A stretch of DNA of 64,000 bases from Emmonsiellopsis sp. PD_33 (taxonomy: Eukaryota; Ascomycota; Eurotiomycetes; Onygenales; Ajellomycetaceae). How positions within the stretch are numbered: the first letter of the stretch is position 1; every line of letters begins with the position of its first letter. The DNA lies in assembly GCA_032988165.1 (NCBI GenBank), contig JANTQF010000022.1, forward strand, positions 124,001 to 188,000, in the 5' to 3' direction. Below the pieces are notes generated by a model that was not told where the DNA came from, made no database searches, and worked only from the letters and a program-made list of their open reading frames with translations. Shown here piece after piece: positions 12,385-25,080 of the stretch. Both the position numbers and the translations under genes were made by a program.

Positions 12385-14319
12385 ATGGGCGCCCAACATC
12401 CACACTTTACTCTCAGCCACGAGCCGAAAGAAAACGATGCAACCAACACGGCCCTGAAGCGCTGGGCTGATGCGCTCGAGGGAGTCCCCGCGCCTGTTGT
12501 TCTCCCACCGGGAATCACTGAAAAGACATGGAAGGGAATTCTGGCAGAGTTTAAGAAAATCCTCGGGGAAGATTCGGTGGTGGTGGAGGCCGAGAAGCGC
12601 CAATTGCACTATGATGACCCATTCGCATTCTTGAAAGATGAATCCGAGATCAGAGGCAGTTCCTGTGCGCTGCTTCCCACGACAGTGGAGCAAATTCAGG
12701 CTATCCTAAAAATCGCGAACGAGCATAAAATCCCCTTATGGACGTTCTCGAGGGGGAAGAATTTGGGTTATGGTGGGCCAGCCGGCAGAGTGAAGGTAAC
12801 TAATTAATATTTGGTCATAAGAAATGCATGTCTATTTTTGCTAATGAAACCCCCCGCGCATCTAGGGATGCATCGCCATAGACCTCCAAAATATGGACAA
12901 GGTTATCGAAGTCAACGACAAATACTCCTACTATACGGTCGAGCCTGGTGTCAGCTTTTTTAAATTATACAAGGCCATTCAAGAGGAAAACAAAAATATC
13001 TGGTGCTCCGTTCCTGCGTTAGGTTGGGGAAGCGTGCTCGGAAACGCATTGGATAGGGTGAGAGCATACATATCCTCGAAATCAAAGACTTCATTTCGAA
13101 AGTTCTAATCTCGAGCAACAGGGCTGGGGCTACACACCGAATGGCGATCATTCAAACCAAATTTGCGGCATTGAAGTCGTCCTTGCTGATGGATCCATTG
13201 TCAGAACTGGAATGGGTGGATTGGATAATTCTAAATGTTGGCCTTTGTTCCGTGGTGGATACGGCCCAACATACGACTCAATGTTCAATCAGTCGAACTT
13301 TGGAATCGTTACGAAGATGAGTCTGTGGGCTTCGCCAGCGCCCGAAGGATTTATGTCCTGTCACGCCGACTTTGAGAACGAGACCGACCTTGCCGCTGTC
13401 GTGGATACTTTCCGAGAACTACTCATGAAAGAAGCAATCCAGAATCACCCCGTCATTGGCAACATCACTCGTGAAATTGGTAGACGAGGCTGTCGCAAAC
13501 AGTTTTTTGATGGCGATGGTGCCATTCCCTACGCTAGGTTGAAGGAGCTGCAAAAGGAATTTGGCTGTGGTTTCTGGGATACTAACTTTGGTCTGTATGG
13601 ACCGAGAGAAATTATCGAGGCGAATTATAAAAGATGCGAGGCTGCTATTCTGAAGATCCCAGGAGCCAAGCTGCGTGGGAACGCATACTATCCAAAAGAA
13701 GGACAAGAGTTACTTAAAGCAGAAGATGTTCCTCCAGGCGACCGCTTTTGCCAAACTGGTGTGCCGACTATGGTACCCATCCATGCTGTGAAATATAGAG
13801 CCGAAGATGGGTACGTGAATTTATCTTCCCCAAATAACCCAAAAGGATATATGACTAACAACTGTTTCTGGTAGGGGACACATTTCGTTCTCACCTGTAC
13901 TACCTCCCGATGGAAAAGAGGCGCTGGACTTCTACTACACCGCAAAGGCCTCCTGCGCAAAATACGGCTTCGACTTCGTAGCCGGCCTGCATCTCTACCA
14001 CCGCCACCTTACTCATATCAACATGATTTACTTCGACAGACAATGCGAAACAAACAAGGAAAATGCAAACAAGCTGTTTGTGCAATTGGTGAAGGACGCG
14101 CGCCAGGCGGGCTATGGAGAATACCGCGCCCATGTTGAGCATATGGATCTTGTCGCTCAGCAATACGATTATCGTGGTGGGTCGTTGATGAAGCTTAATG
14201 AACTGATCAAGGATACACTGGATCCAAATGGCATTCTTAGCCCGGGGAAGCAGGGAATATGGCCAAAGCGATGGAGGGAAGAAAGACTACGGAATGGGGT
14301 TGGGAATTTGAAGATTTAG
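12385..14319 (+). CDS. Vanillyl-alcohol-oxidase-type FAD-linked oxidase
   Basis: Flavoenzyme of the VAO/PCMH family, close in layout to vanillyl-alcohol oxidase and 4-cresol dehydrogenase, which oxidise para-substituted phenols. Four exons join in phase: 12385-12795, 12866-13057, 13122-13810 and 13875-14319, giving about 578 residues (P. simplicissimum VAO has 560). The FAD-binding half contains LWTFSRGKNLGYGGPAGRV, VEPGVSFFKLY, GSVLGNALDRGWGYTPNGDH and GIEVVLADGSIVRTGMGG. The Asp in NGDH aligns with the active-site Asp170 of VAO. In the cap, HLYHRHLTHINMIYFDR retains a His at the position of the FAD-linking His422. GEYRAHVEHMD retains the Tyr-Arg pair at the phenolate site, and DPNGILSPGKQGIWP closes the fold. 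No signal peptide is seen; the family member in Penicillium is intracellular. It is the last intact gene before the CpG-free island, which begins about 130 bp after its stop. Confidence 0.9.
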
Positions 14320-14569
14320 TGTGTGGGATAATATTTTTTTATGAAGCATTTTGATGTATATATTTACTTTATTTGACAATTTCATTTTTGAAAATGCAAA
14401 TCTCATAGAACAACAACCTTTGATCACAAGACCCTCTTGCTGCTTTGCGTCACTGAGCATTCTTTTGTTAATTTGTGTCCATACTGGATTTTTGTGGTCC
14501 ACTGGAACAGTGCTCCAACAGCTCCAATGCTGTTACATGAATCAGAGCCATCATATCACCATGGAAAGT

Positions 14570-15110
14570 GGATTTTACTGTGGAATCACTATTCTCTAAA
14601 ATCTAACATTAATATTCTATTTATATTAAAGCTTTTAATCTATATATATTAAAATCATGAAGGATTTTAACAATATGTAATTATTCTATAAAATTGTAGA
14701 CTACTATTATTCCATTCTACTATCATTCTACATATTAGAGCAATGATATGCTAGTAAACCTTAATTTAATAATATACTCATTATTCTCTGAAATATAATA
14801 TTAATATTTCATTAATAATTCATCTGGCACAATACTCTAGCAAATATATTAAAGAGTAAATTATAATGGAGGCTAATTACCACACTATCCTGCCATCATT
14901 TTATATGTTGAAGTAATAGTATGATAGTAAACCTCAATTTAACAGTATTCCCACTATTCTCTAAAATATAATGTTAATATTTTATTAACAATTCATCTAG
15001 CACAATACTCTAATAAATATATTAAAGAGTAAATTATAATGAAGGCTAATTATCACACCATCCTGCTATCATTTTACATGTTGGAGCCATGATATAACTA
15101 TAGAGCATTA
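14570..15110. repeat. Tandem repeat, period about 173 bp
   Basis: Blocks starting around 14741 and 14914 are near-copies. Each carries AGTAAACC, then TATTCTCT.AAATATAAT, then a stretch ending in ATTAAAGAGTAAATTATAAT and GGCTAATTA. The marker AGTAAACC ends at 14760 and 14933, giving the 173-bp period. A partial, more diverged copy begins near 14575 and a truncated one trails to about 15110. The array marks the left edge of the CpG-free island, next to the VAO-type gene. Whether it is a subterminal repeat of an inserted element is not shown. Confidence 0.7.
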
Positions 15111-15819
15111 GATTTACTGTGTATATATTACTTCTAGGGTAGAACTTTGATATTTCATTATATTTTCATTTTTAGAATAAGGAAATAATTAAAAAGAACA
15201 TCCATTCATTGTATTATCCCTATTTATATATTTAGAAAAAAAAAAGAAAAAACAAACCCATAACCTATTCTGAAAAATCTAGAAAAAATCACACTCATCC
15301 TTCTCCACCTCTATACCTCCTGCTCTGTCTACCTCCTCTGATTTCATAGCTATCTCCAATTCTTCATCAATGATCACACTGCCAGGGTTTAGTAGTCTAA
15401 CAACTAAAGAGTATTACCTATGATATTCCCTGGATTGGGGGATGGACTCCAGCATAGTGACTGGGAGCAAGAAATTGTGTGCCATCTCTATATAAATATC
15501 TAAGAAACTTTTTATTAGGGTTATAAATATAGAGGAATATGGGTATTATTTTAAGCTCAGAAATAGCATTTTCCTGAAAGTAGATAACTTCCACTTCTAC
15601 TATGTAAATAAGATATAAATTAATAATAAGTTATTCATATTAGATTTATCATACATACATCCTAAATGAGAGAAAGCAACTTAAACTTCATTATTACTAA
15701 TTTATACTTTAAGATGTTCATTGCATCTCTAATCCCTCTAAGGTGTTTTTCCATATCCTGATTCATAATTTATTAGCTAGATTAAAATAATAATTCAAGA
15801 AATTCATTTACCTTCATTA

Positions 15820-16420
15820 GTAAAAGAGTTATAAACAACTGCTTGAGTATGATCTCTCTAACTTCCCTGCTTTACTTAAGTTTAGAGACTATCACATTAA
15901 GTATAATAATTTTTTCAGCTTCTATCTTTATTAGCTCTGAATTTACTGTCTATCCATCAACAACTACCTGCACATTTTTTTTCTTTTTTACTTTACTTTT
16001 CTCTGCAATTAACTCTGCTAACTCTAGCTTGATCTCCTCTACCTTACTCAGTAGGTTCATCTAATGCATGTCCTTAATAGTATTATTCATAATATTCATG
16101 TAGGAGACATGCATGGCATGTGTAATTATAACACTCTTTAATAGCACTTTCAGAACTTCCTGGCAGGATTTCTTATCTTATATACAATTAGAACAGGAGT
16201 TTTTTGACCTAATGACATAGTTGTAGGGTCTCTCTAAGTTCTTTGAGTACATATATTTTAAAATGCAATGATAATAGATGATGTTCTCTTTATTATTATT
16301 CATAGTAGCTAGTTTCTCATCCTCTGAATCCTTCTTTAATCTGATCTTGCACACAGGTGTTCTACTAGCTATAATTTTAGCTATGATTTTATAGTCTCTA
16401 GCCTTATCAGTTCTCACATC
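15820..16420 (-). pseudogene. Unidentified decayed reading frame with Cys pairs
   Basis: Read on the minus strand from 16420 to about 15820, one frame stays coherent for about 200 codons with only four stops. It begins with 79 uninterrupted codons (16417-16178) ending KNSCSNCI, then continues after a stop with DKKSCQEVLK and, after another, with a charged, probably coiled-coil segment (KVEEIKLELAELIAEK followed by a Lys-rich run). The Cys-x2-Cys and later Cys resemble a small zinc-binding region upstream of a helix. I do not recognise the family. The density of stops and the absence of CpG say that it is a relic. Confidence 0.4.
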
Positions 16421-19139
16421 TTTTAAAGTTCAAACTTCTTCAAATGAAATGACTACTTACCTGATCTTTCAAGATGAGTAAGGAAGGGGAGGACAAATTC
16501 TGATACTTACAGGGAGAGAGAAGAGTAGATAAATGTTAGGCTATCAGGCACATGATTGAAGAAGAAGAAAGAGGAAGAGAAAGAGGAAAAGATGGGCATT
16601 TTATAATAAATTAGATATCACCTGATTACCCTGCCTGGTAATTAATATGTCACTTTATTTACTCACTTCTAGTTCACCTCCAAAATCAACATTATCTCTT
16701 TTTATTTTCTATATACTAAACTGACTAACTCAAATACAACTATGAAATGAGCTCATACTGATATCTTTTAAGATAATATATGATATAGACCCTCATCATT
16801 TTCAGAATATGCATGCAAACTAGCTATTAATAGCTCCAAAATATATATATATAGATCTATAAAGTGAGTATATATCAATAATAAAGAGTAGATGCAGTAA
16901 TTTCCTACACCCTCTATCATATCATTAAGATAGGTATTAGGAATGCTTTATAAATACTTCATTTTATTACCTAGTAGCAGCAAATATACTGAAATTAAAC
17001 TAATACTATGTGGAAGATATATAGAAAGCAATCTGAAATGAATATATAATTACTCAGTTGAAAATCCTCATTCATACATTCTCTCTAATCATGCATTAGA
17101 ATTATCTTCTCCATAATAAAATCATTAAATTCTTTATTTTATATCTAATACATTCAGCTCTGCAACCAGTGATTCATTTTATCCAGATTTTCATGGAAGA
17201 AATATACTCTGAAAATGCACCTAGTACTACTAATTTACATCCCACATTTAAAGCCATAGATTATACCTTATAAAGCTATAGATTCTATCTACTCTAAAAT
17301 GGGGATAAAGCATATCTTCTTCTTCATAGCCTTCTTAACTTTAGAATTAGACTTTCATTTCTTTTTAGATTTTTAATGGGTAATTAGCTCTATAAAGTTC
17401 CTCTAGCCTACATCACTGTATTATTCTATAGAGGCTATATAGTCTCAAAAATTAATAACTTCATCTCATACTCTGATTTGAATATATCTATTCTCATTCC
17501 TTTCAACTAGATCATCTCACAGCTTAATCTGGGTAGTAAGATTTGCATATATTTCTAGGTGAGATATAAGCCATTAATCTTCAGAATTGCAGATGCTGAC
17601 ACATACATTTAATATATTATTACCTTATAGAATTAAACTGTTCATAGTCTAGGATCAGCCCAGTCTAATAGAATATGATGAACATCTAATAAAACTTATC
17701 TGAAGTGAACCCCTGGAAGAAATGCTGAAAGATACTCTTCTCATTAGTATAATTATACATATCATATTCTAAATAGCTGGCTTTATTTAGCTCTTTTTTC
17801 TGCTGAATATGTTCCTATAATAAAATTAATAGATTAGTAGTTTATTCTGACTTTAAAATATCTATAGACAGTGTTAATTACATAACTCAGTATTATAATA
17901 TTTTTTATTCAATTCAAGTCAGAGCTTTATCAACAGATCATAAGTACTCTAAATCCCTATTAGTGACCCTGTTAAACACCCTGTATATAAAATGGCTGAT
18001 TATTAATCTCCATAGTTGATAATCAGGTTAGTACCTAGAGCTATCATCTCTGAAATCTATTTTCATGCCTATCATAATGATGTTCTTCTAAAATTATTAA
18101 TTAGCCTATATTTTATATTTCTCTATCTATCATCAAATCTCTATTAATCCTCTTCAGATTTATCTTAACCCACAGCCAACTTCAGCTGGGTTTTCAGTTG
18201 AATTCTACTGGGTATCTAGATTAACTCTTACCTTTATATAACTAAATGTCTTATATTTTTACATCTAAAAATTGTCAAGTACATCATTTTATACTACAGT
18301 TTACATACATGATTTACAACTATAACTCCAAAACACCTGCAATACCAGTTCATCCACTTTCCTGAAGAATGTAAGAAGATATAATCATTTTATTTACTAC
18401 TAAAGGTTTCTCTCTCATGTGCAATTTATCTGCTCATAGGACTCTAATACAACTTAATTACACTATCTATTAGAATTAGAGGATATATTACTCATGCAAT
18501 TCTGACTTTCTATTGATATGCTGCTGCTTCTAGTAAGTATAGAGTCCACAGAAGGAAGTTTATCTCTCTAGCTATTAAGTTACTTCTAATTAGTAATATA
18601 TTTATAAAGTTCTTATTTGTAGAATAGAAACTAATCATACTACTCAATTCTAAACTAAAGGAGTTAATGGTAGATATGACTGAGTAATAGATAGATCAGA
18701 TAATGATATAAAAATAAAATTATATCTAATAAAGAAGGAAACCTACAGATAATAAAAGAAAATAGAAAAGATTAAAGTTTATGATTCTACTAGATGATGT
18801 GACTTGAGACCCCTATTTTTAAAGGTATGTTTAGTATGTGTTTAGCCTCATTTCTTTTTTTAGAGCTATTATATTCATACTTTTTTTCTAATTTTCCCAT
18901 TTTTTCCTCTAAAAAAATCCAACCTGCAATATGGCCATCTACAGCTTTCACTGTCTTAGAAAACACACTCTTTATGAAGCAAACAAGCACTCAGCTCTAA
19001 GAGGCTGATGTCCAAAATCACTACAGAATACCTCTGAAAACTATATTAATATTAATATAAATAATTTAATATTTGATTATGATATGAGATTTTGAGATTT
19101 TATATTAGAGCTCATATCAGATAATATAGAGATATATAT

Positions 19140-22100
19140 TTATATTCTGATTCAATTATTTACTTGATCTTTTAACTTAGAAAATCAGGCAACAGATCAA
19201 TCCAATCAGCCCACTAAAAACAATGATGATGGAGATGTTACATACTCTGATAATAAGCTTTATAAATTAAATGAGGAAGTAAACATAATATATTGGCTTC
19301 TAAATATCACTCAGGTAGCTTGTAAATTGGCTGATGATGAATATATCATGAATGATGATATTAATGATAATATAAATCATTATACTAAGACTGAGGAGAA
19401 TAAAATGAATAATATCAATACTACATCCAAACATTCTCTGGGGGCTTAAAAGGCTGGAAACTCTGAGGTTTAAAAGGTTAATTCCTTCAATCTAATTATT
19501 CAAGATAATAATCTAATAACCTCATCACACATCAATAATAAAGCTAATTATATTTATATAGTCAACAACCCTGCAGAGCTTCTTATTCATAAATAGAATA
19601 AGAATTGTATGAATTTTTTTATAACAGTCTTTACTTTATAAATAGAGTCTACTAAGATATCTCAAGAGCTATACTAATTATTACTGTAGATTCTTCAGAC
19701 TCTGAAGGATATTACTCCAATCCATAACCTTCTCAATGAACTGTTAAATCTAAAAAAGAAATATAAGGTACAGTTTCTAATCTTTCTACTATATTATATA
19801 TAGATTCTGATTATCTCTCTAGATCAGATGCTAACATTCTCTCATGCTAAAAAATACCTTACTAATCATACATTAATGTCCTTATACTTTCAAAACATAA
19901 TCTTATTAATATTAAGGCTTGTTAAGTCCCAGAGGTTTCAACAGCACATGCACATTAGAATGGCAGAAGTTGTTGACTCCCCTACAGAATTATAGCACTT
20001 ATATAGCTGAGGAAGCTCAATTAAATATTACTCTGAAGAATTTATCTTATATTCTTCCATTAGTGAATTAATTTTCCCCTCCAATTTCATATAATATCAG
20101 TGTGAAAATGATAAATATCCATGTAGATGACCAGACAAGACTAACTTTAACTATATAAGTAGAGTGTAATTTATTGAAAAGAATAGATAGAAGACATCTT
20201 CATATTTTAATAAAATTATTTTACAGATTTAATCTACTATATAGTATTTAACTCTGAATGTAGAAGGATTTAATTTTCAGAGTCCTCATTTACTCTTTCA
20301 TTAATATAAGATAATTTTAGTTGAGAGTAATATATTAAATATCATTCTGGCAAGCTCTGTTCTATCCAGAGCCTACATCTTTATTAATTATATCTTTAAT
20401 GGAATCAATAATACCTTTCTAACTGAGAATTTCACTTCTAATCTTTTCCTTTAGAGGGTTCTCTATATGGTTTCAGCTACTACTCAGCCATACTGCAGAT
20501 CAACACTAATATGTGAAGAGCTAAAGATTATAGTTTATAAGAGAGAGTTCTTAAAGAATATTTTTACTGAAGAGTAGAAAGTATTATCTCTTTCTTATCA
20601 GCTTTTTATTAATGGATTTAGCCTCTATCAGAACATGTATTAAAGTTTAATGGGTATATACTGAATCTCAGCTCTAAGTACAGCTGAATATAAGAAGTGT
20701 AATAACCTGTTCATAGTAACATTTAGTTTATATGATATGAACTTTCTAGATACTATTAGAGTCTTATCCTCTGAATTTCTATAGTTAGATGGTGAGAGCA
20801 TTCTGATTAACATTGATAGTAACACTATTTGAGTTGTTTCTTCCTGTTTATCATTTATCAGTAATATATCACAGTAGAATGAGAATGTCAGTATTAAAAG
20901 CTTAAATACAGAGTACTCATATTAGAGCTATCTGATTGGGGACCAAAAGAGATCAGATTTATCATTTAATATCATTTAAAACAGACACTATCACTATAAT
21001 ACTTAATAGATTCAATGCCAGGCAGAGAGTGCTCTGAATCTGATAAAGAGAAAGAAGCTATAGTAGAGGAGTAAATTAGTGGATAATAACTCTTATCTAT
21101 TTAAAATATACTTAAGTTTAAATCTAGTTATATTCTTCCTATCTGATCCTGCACACAGTGAGTATTTAGAGATTTTAAAAATAGCTCATTCTATGCTGGT
21201 AGAATCAGTGTTAACTCTAGTTAGAAAGACTAAGTACCTCTAAATATTACAGACCTTCTCTTTTCCTCAAGAATGAGCATACCTATAGTTACCTCTTACT
21301 CATTTAGAGAAGTACTAACTGCAAGAGCATGCTCAGGCATCCATTCTGATACCACTTATATTATAATGTGATCTTAAATGTTTATAACTTAAAGATTAAA
21401 TCTATAGAGTACTCCCACTGACATTCTTAAAACTTAGCATCCTGACAGTGAACTTAACTATTAACATATTTATAGCAATTATAAGAAGCAATTCAATCTT
21501 ACTATTATATAACCTAGCTGTTTATGATCTAAAAGAAATCTGATAAATCATTATCATTACTTGTTAATACCTACAGTTCTTTCTAGATGTAGCAGTAAAT
21601 ACAGTACAATGAGCTCAGACTTCTTCTCATGTAGAATCAGTAAGTCAGAGCTGATGAGTATTCTTAGTACTGAGTCAGATATTAGTATTAATCAGGTTAG
21701 ATGAATATTCTATCTTTATTATAATAGAAGGTCTAAAGTAAGATTTAGCTCTTTCTACAAAAAAAGGTGCATTTTTCATTGGAATGAAAAACCAACTAAA
21801 TATACATATTAGACTGCACTATGTTGATGAAATCAGGAAATATGGAACTACCAACAATAGTAATATATTAATGGAAGAGAATAAATATAGAGATTATAAA
21901 TAACTAGTTCACCATATAAATCATTGTGACATTGAAAAGATATTACTTCAATAGAAGAGTTTTTATTAGATAATTTAGCTTGCTTTTCATGATGCATTTA
22001 ACAACTCTCAGCCAGAACTTGAGAAAAGATTAAGGAAAATCTATGAACATTATTCTGCCCTTCTGACCAATTTAATTTAAATTAATGACTATAAATCTGA

Positions 22101-22350
22101 TGATGTTCTTTCAACCAATAAATTATATATACTAGAGAACCTTCTAGATCATACCTGAAAATCTCTGTAAGTGAATCTTATATCTTTACTATTACTAAAG
22201 AATGGCATGAATATACTGGAAATTCTGATAAATCAGATATCAAACCTTCTGAATGTTCACTCATTCCTTTAAAAACTAAGACAGATATATAGTCTTGACT
22301 GGAATAAACCATTCATCCTGGAATCAGGGCTAAGACCACTTCAATTTTAC
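19140..22350 (+). mobile_element. Plavaka/CACTA-like DNA transposase relic
   Basis: The plus strand carries a heavily decayed but recognisable transposase of the fungal Plavaka group (CACTA/CMC superfamily). Landmarks in order are RMAEVVDSPTEL near 19960, then PSNFI.YQCENDKYPCR and YISRV.FIEKNR.KTSSY near 20070-20230, then QLFINGFSLYQNMY.SLMGIY near 20599-20670, NENVSIKSLN near 20880, SDPAHSEYLEILKIAHSML near 21145, and LQTFSFPQE followed by LPLTHLEKY.LQEHAQASI near 21250-21350 (dots are stop codons). These match the usual order of the DDE-type domain and the DPAHSEF/QEHARAS block of the family. Stops and shifts are spread throughout, so it cannot encode a product. Reading frames to about 22700 may be its C-terminal part. 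Terminal inverted repeats were not located. Confidence 0.75.
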
Positions 22351-23459
22351 CAAAAAATTACTTTTATACCTAAGTACTATCTCTCATTCTCATTAGGATG
22401 CTATTGATTATATGCTTATTTATTATACAGTAATGAAACCTATTGAATAATACTCATATAAGGAGATGTTATTAAGTATAGAAATTCAAAAATTAATTGG
22501 ATTCAAACTGTTTTTATTCATAACTTATATGAACATGATGATTGGGTCTTTTTTGTAATTATATTAATAAGTCTAACTGAGTCTAATGAGTTATTAGACC
22601 TACTAATTTTAAGTGATGATTCTGAGGATTACATAATAATTAGCCTTCCTACTGTGTGGAAATCAAGTCTTTATATTATATCAGTTCAATATAAGTCTAA
22701 GGGTAGGTTGCAATATAGCCCTGAAGGCACTAAGCTTTTACACTATATATGAGATATGTCATTTTTTTAGCTGCTTCTAAATTCTGAAATCCTCTTTAAC
22801 AGCAACTAATAAGTTAATTTATTACTCTGTACATAATTATTCTCTTCTTTTATGCTAGCAGTAGTTAATCATCATCATTCAGACTACATCCTTTTCATGA
22901 TAACTAGTCATAATATCTGATACTAGAAAATGATACTATAAGGCAGAAAAATAATACACTCAAAAGCAGGAGACTCTCACACTAACACCTACTTAGTATA
23001 ATAGCCCATCTAGTGCACCTTACAGGTAAGATTTACTAATAGACTCTCCTACATGATCTCATGCAACAAGCTCAGGGCAGGCTCTAATATCTCCCACAAT
23101 AAGTAGCATTCAGAGCCAAATACAGGGCAACATCCCCACCTATAACTTAACACTTAACTCTATAAATATCTCAAAAATCACTAATATATGTTGTAACATT
23201 GATTTACCAAGCAATTCAGCACTTAACCCAGTAAATATTCTAAAGATAACTGATATATGCTGTAACATTAATCTATCAAGTGATATTTATAGGCTTAATG
23301 AAGAGGCCTATATTAGGTTTAATTTCTGAAAGATGTTCCTATAATAGTGAGTATGAGCTAATATATCTAGTTCTATAAGATGAGATTAAATACCCAGGAA
23401 ATAGAAGCACACCATGAAGGTATATTAGTATATAAAAGAGGTATATTTTACTACTAGGT

Positions 23460-23745
23460 AAGCTAATATTTCCCATTCACCTACATTGCATCCTAATTAC
23501 CAAGGGTATTTCCCCTATATAATGACTATTAGAGCTGATGTTTCCCATTCACCTGCATTGCATCTCAATTATTAAGGGTATTTCCCCTATATAATGACTA
23601 TTGGAGCTGATGTTTTCCATTCACCCACATTGTATTTAAATCATCAAGGGTATTTTCCTCTATATAATAACTGTTAGAGCTGATATTTCCTATTTACTCA
23701 TATTATATTTAAAATTGTTAAGAGTATTCTCTATTTAATCTTCTT
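23460..23745. repeat. Tandem repeat, period about 72 bp, four copies
   Basis: Four adjacent diverged copies of a unit of about 72 bp contain GAGCTGAT, TTTCCCATTCACC, then AAGGGTATTTCC and CTATATAATGACTAT. Single related pieces recur near 24685-24730 and 25065-25105 (GAGTAT..TTCCTATAT and AGAGCTGA.ATTTC), so the unit is partly dispersed. The first copy is preceded near 23410 by GTATATTAGTATATAAAAGAGGTATATTT, which recurs near 24815. The array lies downstream of the transposase relic, but a relation to it is not shown. Confidence 0.7.
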
Positions 23746-23866
23746 TTCTCTACCTACATCTATCCTACATCTATACTGATACTATCAATCTATTTTCTTT
23801 CTTTTTTAATAGACTACTTGTAAATTATTACATCCACTAAAAATAGATATCTATATAGACTTACTG

Positions 23867-24142
23867 CAATCTAGGCTACTATCTATCATCAATCTAGGCT
23901 ACTATTCATTATCAATCTGAGCCATTACTCATTATCAACCTAGGCTGCTACCTATTATCAACCTGGGCTGCTACTTATTATCAACCTGGGCTACTACCTA
24001 TCATCAACCTGAGCTATTACTTATCATCAATCTGGGCTGCTACTCATCATTAATCTGGGCTATCATTTATTGTCAATCTAGGCTATCATCTATTATTAAC
24101 CTAGGCTGCTACTTATTATCAACCTGGGCCACTACCTATCAT
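23867..24142. repeat. 23-bp minisatellite, exactly 12 units
   Basis: The 276 bp from 23867 to 24142 divide into twelve contiguous 23-bp units of the form CAAYCTRGGCTRCTAYYTATYAT, with substitutions but no length change. Because 23 is not a multiple of three, the array cannot keep a reading frame, so it is not a coding repeat. Variation between units is nearly all C/T and G/A transition, as in the rest of the island. Confidence 0.9.
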
Positions 24143-24154
24143 TAAAATTAGTAG

Positions 24155-24660
24155 TTGAGAGATATGGAGAACTTGAAGATGAAGTCAAAAGCTACACTAA
24201 TTATAATTAGTATTATTAGAAGCACAGGGGCCAGTAAATTGTCATTAATAAATGTAGTTTTTGATGAAGAATGTCTTATTCCAACTAATAGCATGCATGC
24301 CTGCATTACTGTCATTACTAAGATCTTATTTAACTATAAACTTTAGAAGTACAGAGTAGCAATCAAGTTCATTTCTCCTGCAGAATGAGAAAAGAAACTT
24401 AAACTTATTTTTAATGAGATTCAGACCCACTATGATGAAGAATAATATTAGAATGATTCTAATATTATAATTATCATTATAAGAGTAGAGGTAATATACT
24501 CTAATGTTAAAGACATTATAGCATTATTCATTAAAGAACTGATGAAATAAGATAGTATTTATAGTGTTCTAAGAAAGATAATTAAGTTCATTACAAATAA
24601 TTCAGCTCAACTTCATATTTAACTTCAGCTATATTTAGGTAGAGAAATGTAGAGAATAGT
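24155..24660 (+). pseudogene. Relic of SLIP-GC-like P-loop GTPase gene
   Basis: A plus-strand frame starting at 24155 reads IIRSTGASKLSLINVVFDEE, then LIPTNSMHACITVITKI, then, past a stop, KYRVAIKFISPAE and KKLKLIFNEIQTHYDEE. This matches the start of the dynamin-like GTPases annotated in fungi as nuclear GTPase SLIP-GC-like: Walker A GSTGAGKSSLINA, the LDEERLVPTN switch region and the YRAEIEFIS segment. The Walker A is broken (Gly to Arg at its start, GKS changed to SKL), stops follow, and no start context or downstream GTPase motifs (DxxG, N/TKxD) remain readable. It is a gene relic captured in the island, not a transposon gene. Confidence 0.6.
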
Positions 24661-24954
24661 GTCTACAGTATTCTAGTTCATTTTGATGAGTATTTCTTCC
24701 TATATCATAATTGTTAGAGCTGACATTTCAATGTATAAAGAGGTAATTAAGTGTATTTATCTAGTATAGTGAGAATTCACTTGAATGCTCAATCAACAGA
24801 AAGCATGCTATAGAGATTTATTAGTATATAAAAGAGGTATATTTCACCACTAAGGAATCTGAGAGCTACTAGAGAAATGAACCTAATTACTACTCTATAC
24901 TTCTCAGATTTATAGTTAAATGATATCTTGATAATAATGGCAGTACAGGCACAC

Positions 24955-25080
24955 ATCTGAACTATTATTATTACTAAGATATTATTTAATTATAAACCTG
25001 AGAAATATAGAGCTGCAATTAAATTCATTTCTCTAGTAGAGTAAGAAAGAGAACATTTATTTTTAATGAGTATCTTCCTA
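24955..25080 (+). pseudogene. Second fragment of SLIP-GC-like GTPase relic
   Basis: About 650 bp downstream of the first relic, NYKPEKYRAAIKFIS, a stop-interrupted ERE and then HLFL repeat the NY..KYR.AIKFIS block of the first copy. The nucleotide stretch around it (AAGATATTATTTAATTATAAACC and TTTTTAATGAGTAT) is also duplicated. It is either a partial duplication or a second decayed member of the family. The P-loop part is not recognisable here. Confidence 0.5.

Noticed and set aside
23867..24142. CRISPR-like array
   Set aside because: The 23-bp units are contiguous with no unique spacers and the genome is eukaryotic, so this is a minisatellite.
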